DNA of 64,000 nucleotides, taken from assembly GCF_019175385.1 (NCBI RefSeq), contig NC_083339.1, positions 112,453,601-112,517,600 of the forward strand. The letters run 5' to 3'. Position numbers and translations under genes: made by a program. Below the pieces are notes generated by a model. It saw only the letters and a list, made by a program, of their open reading frames with translations, was not told the origin of the DNA and ran no database searches. Source of the stretch: Lycium barbarum (taxonomy: Eukaryota; Streptophyta; Magnoliopsida; Solanales; Solanaceae). This document shows positions 36,286-46,209 of the stretch, in pieces; positions within the stretch are counted from its first letter, which is position 1, and the number at the start of each line of letters is the position of its first letter.

Positions 36286-36650
36286 CGGAGTCTGGAACCA
36301 AAATGACCCCAAAAAAGACATTTTGAATCAAAATATCCTAACAAAAAAAAGTGACATAAGTATCTTTAGCGCAGTAAATTATTGCGCTATAGGGTCCCCT
36401 TTCCTTTTTTTTTCTTTTGGTTAACTCCTCTTTCTTTACACTTTTTATCGTACTCTAGCCATAGATTAATCATGCTTCGGGATCCCAAAACTTCAATATT
36501 TTGTATAGAACCCTACTTATTTTTGTGCGATTAATAAGATAGGATCAATATATCAAGGATAAGAAAAACTTTGGATCGCCGTTTTAGTGGTTGAAAAGTG
36601 TTCGAACTCCATTTTTGTTTGCAGACTTGGTGTCATTAGCTTTAAGTTCT
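36286..36650. repeat. Related MULE fragment in inverted orientation
   Basis: GGAGTCTGGAACCAAAATGA onward is the reverse complement of about 35575-35672. The stretch to 36650 (CAATATTTTGTATAGAACC, CAATATATCAAGGATAAG) is a diverged reverse complement of the duplicated block at 35166-35575. A second copy of the same family adjoins the first; its other end is not found. Confidence 0.65.
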
Positions 36651-36837
36651 AACAATATGAAAATACTTAAACTTGTTCATTAATAATAAACCGAAATTAG
36701 TAAAAATACAATCATCAAAAAAAAAAAAAAACTTAAAATACATTCATCAATTCATGCCCTTGAGTTGATGAAAAACTAAACATACTAATATTCTTTAAAA
36801 TAACAACATCATCATAAATTAAACATAAAACTAAAAT
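36651..36837. other. AT-rich spacer, no gene
   Basis: A poly(A) run at 36718-36731 and low-complexity AT-rich sequence. Nothing recognisable. Confidence 0.5.
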
Positions 36838-37155
36838 CACAATATTCTTAATCATCATCAAAATAGAAGTCTTCAATATCGTCCTCAGAACAATATTTTG
36901 GGTTTCTTAAGACATATCTTTTTTCTGTAGATGTTAATTCCCTACCGGTTGATGATGCTTGTTCTTCGGCCAACTTTAGCATGTAAAATCTACAACGTCT
37001 TGCTAGCATTCTGTTTTTTTTCTTTTCTAATCCTTTGTACGGCAGCCTCGCAAGTTTCTGGACATACTCGAGGCATGATTATTGAGTACCTTGTTGGCAT
37101 TTGAGCGTTGAGATTTTGCAAGTCATGAACAAGACGTTGTGATTTGGCGTACCGA
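36838..37155 (-). pseudogene. Unidentified coding fragment at the element C breakpoint
   Basis: On the minus strand two abutting frames look protein-like: first YAKSQRLVHDLQNLNAQ... with PTRYSIIMPRVCPETCEAA, then, after a slip in an A-run near 37018, RRCRFYMLKLAEEQASSTG..., ending in an acidic tail (SEDDIEDFYFDDD) and stop. The acidic end and continuous residues suggest a real C-terminus of about 100 residues. I do not recognise the family; a transposon-borne gene beside the MULE fragment is one option. It fuses abruptly to element C at about 37155. Confidence 0.35.
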
Positions 37156-38699
37156 TATGCAGAAGTTAATCTATCCTTTGGCTCTTGGAAACTATGCTCA
37201 CAAGCATTTGTTCATTGAAATTTGACTGATTTCTGGGTCAACTTCGTGAGTGGTGCAGAAATAGAAGAAAAGCCCTCAACAAATCTCCTGTAATAACCTG
37301 CTAAGCCCAGAAAACTATGAACCTCCGTAGGGGTTGTGGGCCTTGGCCAAGTCTTCATGGCCTCAACCTTTTGGGTATCTACCTGAATGCCATCGGCTGA
37401 AATAATATGCCCCAAAAAGGTCACTGAGTTCAACCAAAATTCACACTTAGAAAGTTTTGCAAATAACTCTCGAGTTTGAAGAACTCTAAGAACAGTACAC
37501 AAATGATCCGCATGTTCTGCCCCGGACCTAAAATATACCAGGATATCGTCGATGAACACAATCACAAATAAATCTAGGAAGGGCCTGAACACATTATTCA
37601 TCAAATCCATTGATACTGTTGCTGCATTATTTAGCCGAACTCGAAACTCGAAATGGCCGTATCTGGTTCTGAAGGCTGTCTTATGAGTATCTTTCTTCTT
37701 AACTCTCACCTGATAATACCCGGATCTCAAATCCATCTTTGAAACTCATTTGGCGCCTTGTAATTGATCAAATAAGTCATCAATCCTTGGGAGCGGATAT
37801 TTGCTCTTGATCGTCATTTTATTCAGTTGCCGATAGTCAATGCACATTCGTAAGGAGACATCTTTCTTTCGCACAAACAACACGGATGCTCCTCACGGGG
37901 AAGAACAAGGCCTAATAAAACCTTTTTCAAGCAAGTCCTTCAATTGCTCCTTCAACTCTTTCAACTCTGCGGGAGCCATCCTATAAGGAGGAATAGATAT
38001 GGGCTTGGTATCCGGTAGCACATCAATAGCAAAATCAATCTCCCGTTCAGGAGAGGGGCCTGGAAGCTCTTCCAGGAAATCATTCACCACGGGGACAGAC
38101 TGAAGAGTTGGCGACTCAGATTTTACATCGTGAACCCAAACTAGATGGTAAATACAACCTTTTGCGATCATTTTCCTTGCCTTGAGATAGGAAATAAACC
38201 TACCTTTCGGGGACGCAATATTTCCTTTCCATTCTAAAACTGGTTCTCCCGGAAACTAGAAGCGAACCATTTTCATTCTACAATCATCATTGGCATAGCA
38301 AGAAGCCAACCAATCCATGCTCATGATAATATCAAAATCCACCATTTTTAACTCATGTAAATCAACCATAGTGCGATGGTCACAAATCACAACTACACAA
38401 TTCCTATATGCACGGCCAGCTATTACCGTTCACCAACGGGTGTAGATACCTCAAAAGGTTTGATCGACTCGGGTTTGACCCCAAACCGACCCGAAATATA
38501 TGGAGTAACATATGAAAATGTGGAGCCCGGATCTATCAAAGCATATACATCATGAGAAAATATCGATAATATACCTGTGATGACATCGGGGGAAGACTCA
38601 AGATCCTGGTGTCTAGCTAAAGTATAAATACGATGCTAAGGACCACTAGAACTGGGAGCTCTCCCTCTACCTCTACCATGGCTGACCGGCACCTGTGAA
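37156..38699 (-). pseudogene. Element C pol (protease, RT, start of RNase H), truncated
   Basis: Protease lies at about 38270-38650; its frame is broken near 38430. The connection region 37893-38171 contains [20 protein letters not shown] and [15 protein letters not shown] runs 37212-37890 with [12 protein letters not shown] and an intact catalytic FIDDIL near 37545, then the thumb and [13 protein letters not shown]. RNase H is entered ([12 protein letters not shown], stop, ACEHSFQE), and homology ends at 37155. This is the least damaged RT of the three minus-strand elements, yet it has no integrase. Confidence 0.88.
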
Positions 38700-39967
38700 C
38701 CTTACCTCATAGGGCATATCGATGATGAAGGCCCGACTGCCAATCCTGAAGGCTGGACTCTACCCCTGCCACCAACCGAGGGGCAATCATGCATGATATG
38801 GCCTGGCCGACCGCATGCATAGCAACCCTCTGAACCTAGTCGACACTGGCCCCAATGTAACTTCCCGCACTGGGAACATCGTGGCACGGGTGGCCTTGCC
38901 TGACCCGAGTCTCCTCTGAATTGAGAACCTGAAGCGCTAAAACTCTGACTCGGCCCGAATTAAGTATATCTATCAAATCTCTGGCCTGTAAACCGTAGAG
39001 GCGTACTAGTCATAGAATGACTTGAATGCCTAGAAATTTTTTGTCTTTACCCTCCTCTAAACTCACTCGTTGGACCCGAAAGATCTAGCCCTCTTGTTAT
39101 ACCCTCTGTTATGCTCACGTTCACTTCTTTGCTGTTGTTGGATTTCCTCTAAATTCTGGGCACGGGCTTGAATGCATGAAATAACCATGTTTTCCTGAAA
39201 GGACGCAATCAAGCACCTATCCATCAAATGTGGCCCTAGGCCTCTCACAAATCGGTGCACTCCGTCACCCATATTTCCTACCATGGCTGGAGCATACCTA
39301 GACAAAGAATTGAAGTGGAGACTATACTCTAAGGCACTCATACTTCCTTGCCTGAAATTCAAGAACTTATCGGCTCTAGACCGCTGAACCTCTGGAGGCA
39401 AGTAATGTCAGAGGAAGGCCTCCAAAAATTCTTTCCATACTAGAGGAGGTGCATTGACTCCCCGTGAAGCCATTCAAATCGTATACCAATGAACTGCAAC
39501 ATCCCGCAAACTATAGGAAGCTAACTCTACCGATTCAATATCTGAAGCATGCATTAACCGAAGTGTCCTCAACATGCCATCAATAAATTTCTGAGGGTCC
39601 TCATCCGGCTTTGACCCAAAAAATTCTGGAGGGTTCAAGCTAATGAAATCACTGGCCCTTGCACTAACAGCCCTATCACCTTGCCCTGTACCTTGCTGTT
39701 GAGTCTGGGCGGTAACCAACTGAGTAAGTAATTGAATGGCCTCTTTCGCATCTTAGCCTGAAGCATCTAGTAGAGGAGCTGGGGTGCTGGAGCTGGGGCT
39801 GAGGCTCCCTCATGCTCTTCAGAAATAGGCACTGAGCGGAAGGACTGAGATCGAGCCGCATTCTAGGACTCACCCTCCTCTACAACCGTTGGCGGTACTC
39901 TTTAAGCCCATTTTTCTGCCACTGTCTTTCCCTTTTGGGCTACCATAGCTTTTCTCTTTACAGGCAT
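38700..39967 (-). pseudogene. Element C gag, degraded
   Basis: ATG at 39967 opens MPVKRKAMVAQKGKTVAEKW and is followed at once by TAA near 39902. Capsid pieces lie at 39474-39719 (ASDFISLNPPEFFGSKPDED) and 39063-39401 (ADKFLNFRQGSMSALEYS, YAPAMVGNMGDGVHRFV). The zinc knuckle at 38702-38887 is intact: CYACGRPGHIMHDC, preceded by a second Cys-rich CSQCGKLHWGQC. Interrupted by several stops. Confidence 0.85.
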
Positions 39968-40160
39968 TTCTGAAATACATAATACACGGTTAAGGAAAGA
40001 GAAATCCTTATATCATGGCTCTATCGCACGATCTTATGAAGAAAGAAGGTCATTCATTCCTAAAATGCTCGCAGCCTCCTGTTTATAAGTGTGGCGCGCA
40101 ACATACGCTTAAACAAGACTCTACTGGACACGGCTCGTAGACAAACCCTAGGACAGAAAT

Positions 40161-40172
40161 GCTCTAATACCA
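40161..40172 (-). other. Primer-binding site of element C, one mismatch
   Basis: Minus strand TGGTATTAGAGC, the tRNA-iMet PBS with C to T at the seventh base, four bases from the LTR end. A C-to-T change fits cytosine-methylation decay. Confidence 0.85.
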
Positions 40173-40801
40173 CTTTTGTCACGACCCGTCCAGAGGGCCA
40201 TGACGGGCTATCCCACCCGGGCACCTCCTATCGTACATTCACATTCACATCTAGCCGGGCCACATGGCCTACGCATGATTTCTATACATCAATAACGCTA
40301 ATCTCATTGGGAAACAACACATTCATATTATCATCAACAACTATGTCCATATCCATATACACAAGCCGACGAGGCTACAAGACATCTAACCATACACGAC
40401 TGTCTACAAGCCTCTAAGAAGAGTATGTAACATCATATAGGCGGGACAGGACCCTGCCATGCCCATATATATGTACACAAAAGAATAATACCAAAAGCTG
40501 AAGCTCCGGATGAAATGGAGCTCCTCTCTGCAGTCCCTGAACAAGAAATCTATAGATCAAGGCTGTCCTCCTGTCCACCGGTGGGCATGACGCAGCGTCT
40601 ACAAACAAAACGACGTCAGTACGAATAATGTACTGAGTATGTAAAGCATAATCAACATCATAGTAGGAGCATAAGAAATAGCGTAAGAAGTAGCATAAGA
40701 TAGAAGAATCAGGAGGTGATAGAGCCAATTGTACCTCTAGTGGCCATCATCATATTTACTTACTTGTCTCTCATAGGGACCTTCCATTTCTAATGCTTAC
40801 T

Positions 40802-40804
<3 letters not shown>

Positions 40805-40875
<71 letters not shown>
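40805..40875. repeat. (AT)n microsatellite, ~70 bp
   Basis: Uninterrupted AT dinucleotides in the element C LTR. Confidence 0.97.
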
Positions 40876-40876
<1 letters not shown>

Positions 40877-41067
40877 CATATTTGTATCATACCCGACCAT
40901 GAGGGTTCGGTGTTTCATATACCTGGCCATGACATGGCTCGGTGTTATACATACTTGGCCCTACCAAGGCTTAGTGTCATTCGTACCCAACTGCAATGGT
41001 GTGTGCGCGATAGGTATCATACCTGCTCATATAAGCTCGGTATTACATAATAATCATATATACTTAG

Positions 41068-43227
41068 TGTTATATCCCGTAATTTTGCACATTCGGAAAA
41101 ATTGAAATAACTGTGACTTGCAAGAGATAAGGCCTTGTTTTGATTTTATTTAATATATATGTTGTTCATGAAATGTTAATGTGGAAATATCGAGGAAGGC
41201 TAGGGGCAAAATTGGGAATTTCAAAAATTAGTTTCGGGAATCACAAATAGGACCCATATCTAATTGGGCTTGAAAAATCAAAAAAAAAAAAAAAGTAGGC
41301 CCAAAAATTAGGAGTGGCCGGCCATGGTCACTAAAAAAGGGCCCAAGCCCATGTTAAATAAATCCATGTGATAAATTAGCAAAAGGGGCCATAATTCTTC
41401 CATTTCAAGAAAGTTCAAGAAGACAAAAATAGAAGAAGAAAAGAGAAGGGCCATTCGGCCATGACCAAGGAAACCTAGCCCCTTGAAATCTTGTCCCAAA
41501 AATTATTTTCTTGTGGTATTCCTACTAATTCAAGGGTCCTCTACAACGTGGTGTAGTTGTTCAGAAGATAGGTCGCTCGTTTCATCGATTTCGCACCTTA
41601 GTCAAGTGAAGAACTTAGGAAGAAAAGGTAAGATTTAAACCCTTTTTATATGTTATGAAGGCTTTGTCTATGTTGTAGTGTGTGGAAAAGAATAAAAATC
41701 ATGAAAATAGGGGTATATGTGTGTGGCCGAATGCACATGTGTGTGTAGAAGGATGAACCAATTTTATTTATGATGTTAATTGTGTTGTTGTGGTCTTGTG
41801 GTGTAAATGGAAGAATACTAGCCAAAATTGGCATGAAAATTGGCTGTTAAGTTGTTGTAGGAAATTTTGTGATTTTATGGTAGATTTATGTAATTATGGA
41901 AATGAAATTGTTAAGGTGCAAATTGTGATTATTGTTAATGAAATTGGAAGATAAAAATGTGTTGTGAATATTTATGTCGAAGGTTGGAGGTTTCGGGTGA
42001 ATTATGGTTTTGGTGGAATTTTTGTATATTTTGTAGAATGATATGAAATGCTTCCGAATTGTATTTGAATGATCTTGAATTAGTAAATAAATATGAAAAC
42101 GTTGATATTGGTTTGAAAGTGTGAAGTTGGAGTACAAGTTGTTGCATTATGTAGAAAGGGAGACTATTTATGTTAGAATGTGTTTTGTATTGATTGTTGG
42201 TGTTGTTGGTATTGCTGTGGGTGTTGATGTTGACATTTTGGCCGAGTTAAATTCTCGGGGATGTTGAATTTATAGGGGAGATGCTGCCCAAATTTCTGTA
42301 GACGATTGTTACTTTAAGATTCCACTTCTAAAGGCTCTAATTAGTGTTTGGTAAATGTGACCAATTGTAGATTTTGGAGAGTTTGGAACTTGAATTTGGA
42401 ATAGCGTAAGAAGCGGAAAAGGTATGTAAAGCTTTGCCTTTCATTCTCTTGGCATGTCTTAGGTATAATAGGTTATGATTCGAGCCTCGGGGACGACTCT
42501 ACTCCTAGAAATCCGAGCCAAATTTGACCCTTATTTATTCAATTCAATTGAATTAAGCACCTTATGTTTTGTGGGAAAAGCAGCTTGAACCTTTATAATT
42601 CTTACAAACGGAATCAAATTGTCCTAAAACTTCCATAGATGACTCTATAAAGTCTAATGTTCGTAATTTTGGAACGCCACCTCGACTTGATCCGAGGTGG
42701 ACCCGCAATCCCCGAGATCTTCTCATATTGATCTAGTTGACTTATTTTCGAGTGATATTCAAGGAAAACGTTGACTATTGTTCCGCTTACTAGAGAAGGA
42801 TCGTTTTGACTATTCCATTGAGTTCCATGGTATATTTCATATGTGCAAACGACCTCAGGAATTCTGCTTTGACATAATCCGTTGTAACATCCGAAAGGTA
42901 CATACTATGACTTCCGTCCGATTCCTCTTTGCATGATCTGTCATTTGATTATTCTATCGAGTCTTGGTAATATATTATGATGCATATAGTTTCTCACTAC
43001 TCTGCTCGTGGATGCCTCAATGCTTCCTTCACTGAGCCCGGTCCAGGATATGTTATCGTGCGCATTCCACTGCATTGTTCACCGAGTCCCTTACTAGAGA
43101 GTCGGGTACGGTATGTGTATATCTGATGATGATATGATGATGTGATGATGTGATGATGGGTTATGGCGGCCAGGAGGGCATATGATGATTCTATCCACCG
43201 AGTCCCTCACTAGAGGGCCGGGTACGG

Positions 43228-43290
<63 letters not shown>

Positions 43291-44014
43291 ATGCATATGA
43301 TATGACATACTTCTGCTACCGAGTCCCGTAATGGGCCGGGTACGATTTGTGATATTGACATACAGCTATATGTGTACACGCATATGATTCTGATATACTT
43401 ATGTCACCGAGTCCCGTAAGGGGCCGAGTACGTTCCATGACTATTATGCTCATACTCCACACTTACGATTTCAGTTATGATTTTGTTCATTGCGTTTCAT
43501 GCTTTACATACTCGGTACATATTCCGTACTGCCTCCCTGTTCTTCGGGGGCTGCGTTCCATGCCACGCAGGTACAGACGCTCGGTTTGCTGATCCGCTCG
43601 CCTAGGACATCTACTCTGCTGTTTGGAGTGCTCCTTGTTCGGAGCCCACATTTTGGTATAGACTTTTTCTGTTATATATGTATATGTTTATTCAGGGGTA
43701 CGGCGGGGCCCTGTCCCGTCATCTGATTCTGTTATCTCTGTTAGAGGCCTGTAGACATGTTTGTGGGTCATGGGTCATTATCAGTCAGGTATGTCTGCGT
43801 GATTTGTCACGTGTAACGCCCGTATGTTATAACAGCCTTAGCGGCTCATGTATATGTTTATGTATGTACAGGTTTTCGTGCGATTTGCCTTACAGCTGTG
43901 TAAATCTGTGTACGCTAAATCTGGATTAACTGTTGTATGCCAACTCTGGTAGGTAGGTTTATACGGGTGCCCAGCTCGAGCACTAGTCACGGCCCACGGG
44001 GTTGGGTCGTGACA
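41068..44014 (+). mobile_element. Solo LTR D (gypsy, plus orientation), 2947 bp
   Basis: Begins TGTTATATCCCGTAATTTTG and ends GGGTCGTGACA, so TG...CA ends, flanked by CTTAG (41063-41067) and CTTAT (44015-44019), a 5-bp target duplication with one change. Element C LTR sequence resumes on both sides. No internal region, PBS or PPT is present, so it is the product of LTR-LTR recombination. A CCGAGTCCC...GGGCCGGGTACG motif recurs at about 43080, 43197, 43318 and 43409. Frames inside are not genes. Confidence 0.85.
43236..43289. repeat. (GT)27 microsatellite
   Basis: Uninterrupted GT dinucleotides in solo LTR D; a spurious Thr/His frame lies opposite. Confidence 0.97.
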
Positions 44015-45508
44015 CTTATACACGTATACATAAGAGCCCATAAGTTTCATCAACATCATTACCATCATCGTTTCGTTACATCTATCCTTAGAGGATCAAC
44101 TATCATATGAGGGAGGAAAATAGCATCGTGAGAGTATCGAGGATCATGAGCTTTAGTAATTTTAGAGATAGAATCATTTGAAAGACATTATGGAACTCAT
44201 GAGAGGGTATTTAGCAAAGGAACCATGCCTTAATGAAAGAAGGGTTAGCCTTACATACCTCTTTTTCCTCTTAACTAATTAACGTCCACCATCGAAGCTT
44301 GAACAATCTACATTTAGAAGGATTCATACCATAGTTAAGCCTTAATGATACTCATAAATTCAAACTAAAATAATTCATGATCTAATGAAAATTGGGCAGC
44401 ACTTCCCCTATTTCGTCAACTTCCACCATATTACAAAACAACTCCTAAACATCCATAATAACACCCACAATATCATAATCAAGTAATCACATTCCATTAA
44501 GCCTTCAAAACTCATCCTTATGTTCAACTTATACTAACAACTTCACACCCAACCTTAGCACATTTTCATACAATGCTTCCTTATCACTATTACTATCTTC
44601 CATAACAAGATTATATCCATATCATACTAAGAATCATGACTCAAGTTAGCTTACTACTCAAAAACATCATAAAAGTTACATTTAGCCCTCATTTTCTACT
44701 TTCTTCTTCTACCCAAGTTTTTCAACAACTAAGGATTCATGATAACATGAAATAAGCATGAAAACTAACCGTTTATCTCATAGGAATGATCTTTGGACCA
44801 AGAATCTCTTGTAGTCCACTAACCCTAGCAAGACTTCTAACACATGGGTATCTTGATTCTTGCCTTTTGATCTTTGTTTTCTCTTGGGTTGGAGTGAAAT
44901 ATGCTTGGAGAAGCTTTTGGAGCTCTCAATACTTGTGGAAAATGAAAAATGAAATAAAAGAGCAAGAGCCATCTATTTATACAAAAAACAAAAAAACTCA
45001 GCCCGATGGACTTATACGGACCACTTATATGGTCCGTATAATATTATACGGTCCTTATAAATGGACCGTATGACACCACCAAGAAAATGACCCTTTCTGT
45101 CAAGGTCATGTTATACGGACCCCCCTTATACGGACCGTATAAATGGTCATATAACTCGCAGTTTTTTGAAACTTTCTCTCGTTAATTTGTTTGACTTCCA
45201 ATCCTCGTGGAACCTTCTTGGCACGTACATAATACTTCCCTAACCATACAATAGTCCCTATAGCATCCCCTCAAGATATTACCAAATAAATATTAGCTCA
45301 ATTATAGCGAAAACCTTTCCGAACATGACTTATATTTCACTTCCTTCAACAAACTAGATTTCACATATTCATACAAATTCAAAATCTTATGGTATGCACC
45401 TTAAGCTATATAATACCTTTCTTACTCTCGTAAGGGTTTCATAATCATCTTAAGCTCGTGTTAGCCTACTCACAAGGCAATAAAATCAGAAATTTTTGAG
45501 GTGTAACA

Positions 45509-46209
45509 GGTTGCCACCTATGCCCTTGTTGTTGTTGCCTTATCTGTCCTTCACATCTTCCACCATTCTGGCCTTGAACCACTCTAGCAATTGTACCCTT
45601 TTGATCGTCAGTCACTTCTGGCACCACTTCTTTCCCCTCTCTTTGTTTTGACACATCATTCTTGACAGTTTCTACTGGCACATCATTCTAGACAGTTTCT
45701 ACTGGCACATTCTTCATTTTCTTCCTACAACTATCCTCATTATGACCATACTTGTTACAAATTTTGCAAAGGAATTGGAAAACAACTATCCTCATTATGA
45801 CCATACTTGTTACAAATTTTGCAAAGGGATGGTTTCCAATCATAAGTAACCTTTTGCTATATAATATTACCCCTTTAATTCATGAATCTAATCACCTCTA
45901 GTAATGAGGTATCAATCTCCACCGCCACAAGTAGTCAAGCAAAGTTGAGTCCTGCCTTCATTTCAGTGTTCCTATCAACTATCAATGTTTTCCAACCAAG
46001 CTTCCAAGTTTACTTAATCCCTTAGCACTCTAATACTTAAAATCTAAATCAGAAAGTTTGATCCATATAGGTACAGAATACAATTCATCTCGTGTGAATT
46101 CTATGTCTGGATCACAGGCTTTCACAATTAGATATTTGTTATCGAAATGATAGATTCCCCCTTGTATCACCTCATTCTTCCCATCTGCGTTGTCAAACCT
46201 AACTAGAAC
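45509..46209 (-). pseudogene. LINE ORF1, C-terminal part with zinc knuckle
   Basis: Continues, beyond solo LTR E, the DUF4283-type ORF1 that starts at 50663. The minus strand encodes VRFDNADGKNEVIQGGIYHF, then DELYSVPIWIKLSDLDFKYW, GSLVGKPLIVD and NFARLLVAVEID, all typical of plant L1-type ORF1. At 45781-45840 VTYDWKPSLCKICNKYGHNE and DSC form a CCHC knuckle. This ORF1 binds the LINE RNA. It carries stops near 45868 and a 54-bp tandem duplication of the knuckle codons. ORF2 (endonuclease/RT) is absent; element C abuts at 45508. Confidence 0.82.
45727..45834 (-). repeat. 54-bp tandem duplication of the LINE zinc knuckle
   Basis: CAACTATCCTCATTATGACC and the following text to GCAAAGG occur at about 45727-45777 and 45781-45831. 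A ~30-bp tandem copy of ACAGTTTCTACTGGCACA lies just beside it (45665 and 45695). Confidence 0.9.

Larger units (their letters stand above)
37156..45508 (-). mobile_element. Ty3/gypsy chromovirus C, pol truncated, 5' LTR split by solo LTR D
   Basis: Minus-strand element: 5' LTR 40177-45508 (interrupted at 41068-44014), degraded PBS 40161-40172, gag, then pol to the start of RNase H, where it stops at about 37155. Integrase, chromodomain and 3' LTR are missing. Domain order and LTR ends (TGTTACACCTC ... GTCGTGACA) match elements A and B. Confidence 0.87.
40177..45508 (-). repeat. Element C 5' LTR, about 2.38 kb once the insert is removed
   Basis: Minus-strand start TGTTACACCTCAAAAATTTC at 45508, end GGGTCGTGACA at 40177. 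The parts are 40177-41067 and 44015-45508. U3 includes a TATA-like CTATTTATAC context at about 44973 (complement GTATAAATAGATGG) and a palindromic cluster of ATACGGACC/GGTCCGTAT motifs at 45013-45145. Confidence 0.85.

Noticed and set aside
44786..45073. Plus-strand 95-codon frame in element C LTR
   Set aside because: Lies wholly in LTR U3, opposite to element sense; ends in palindromic GTCCGTAT motifs.
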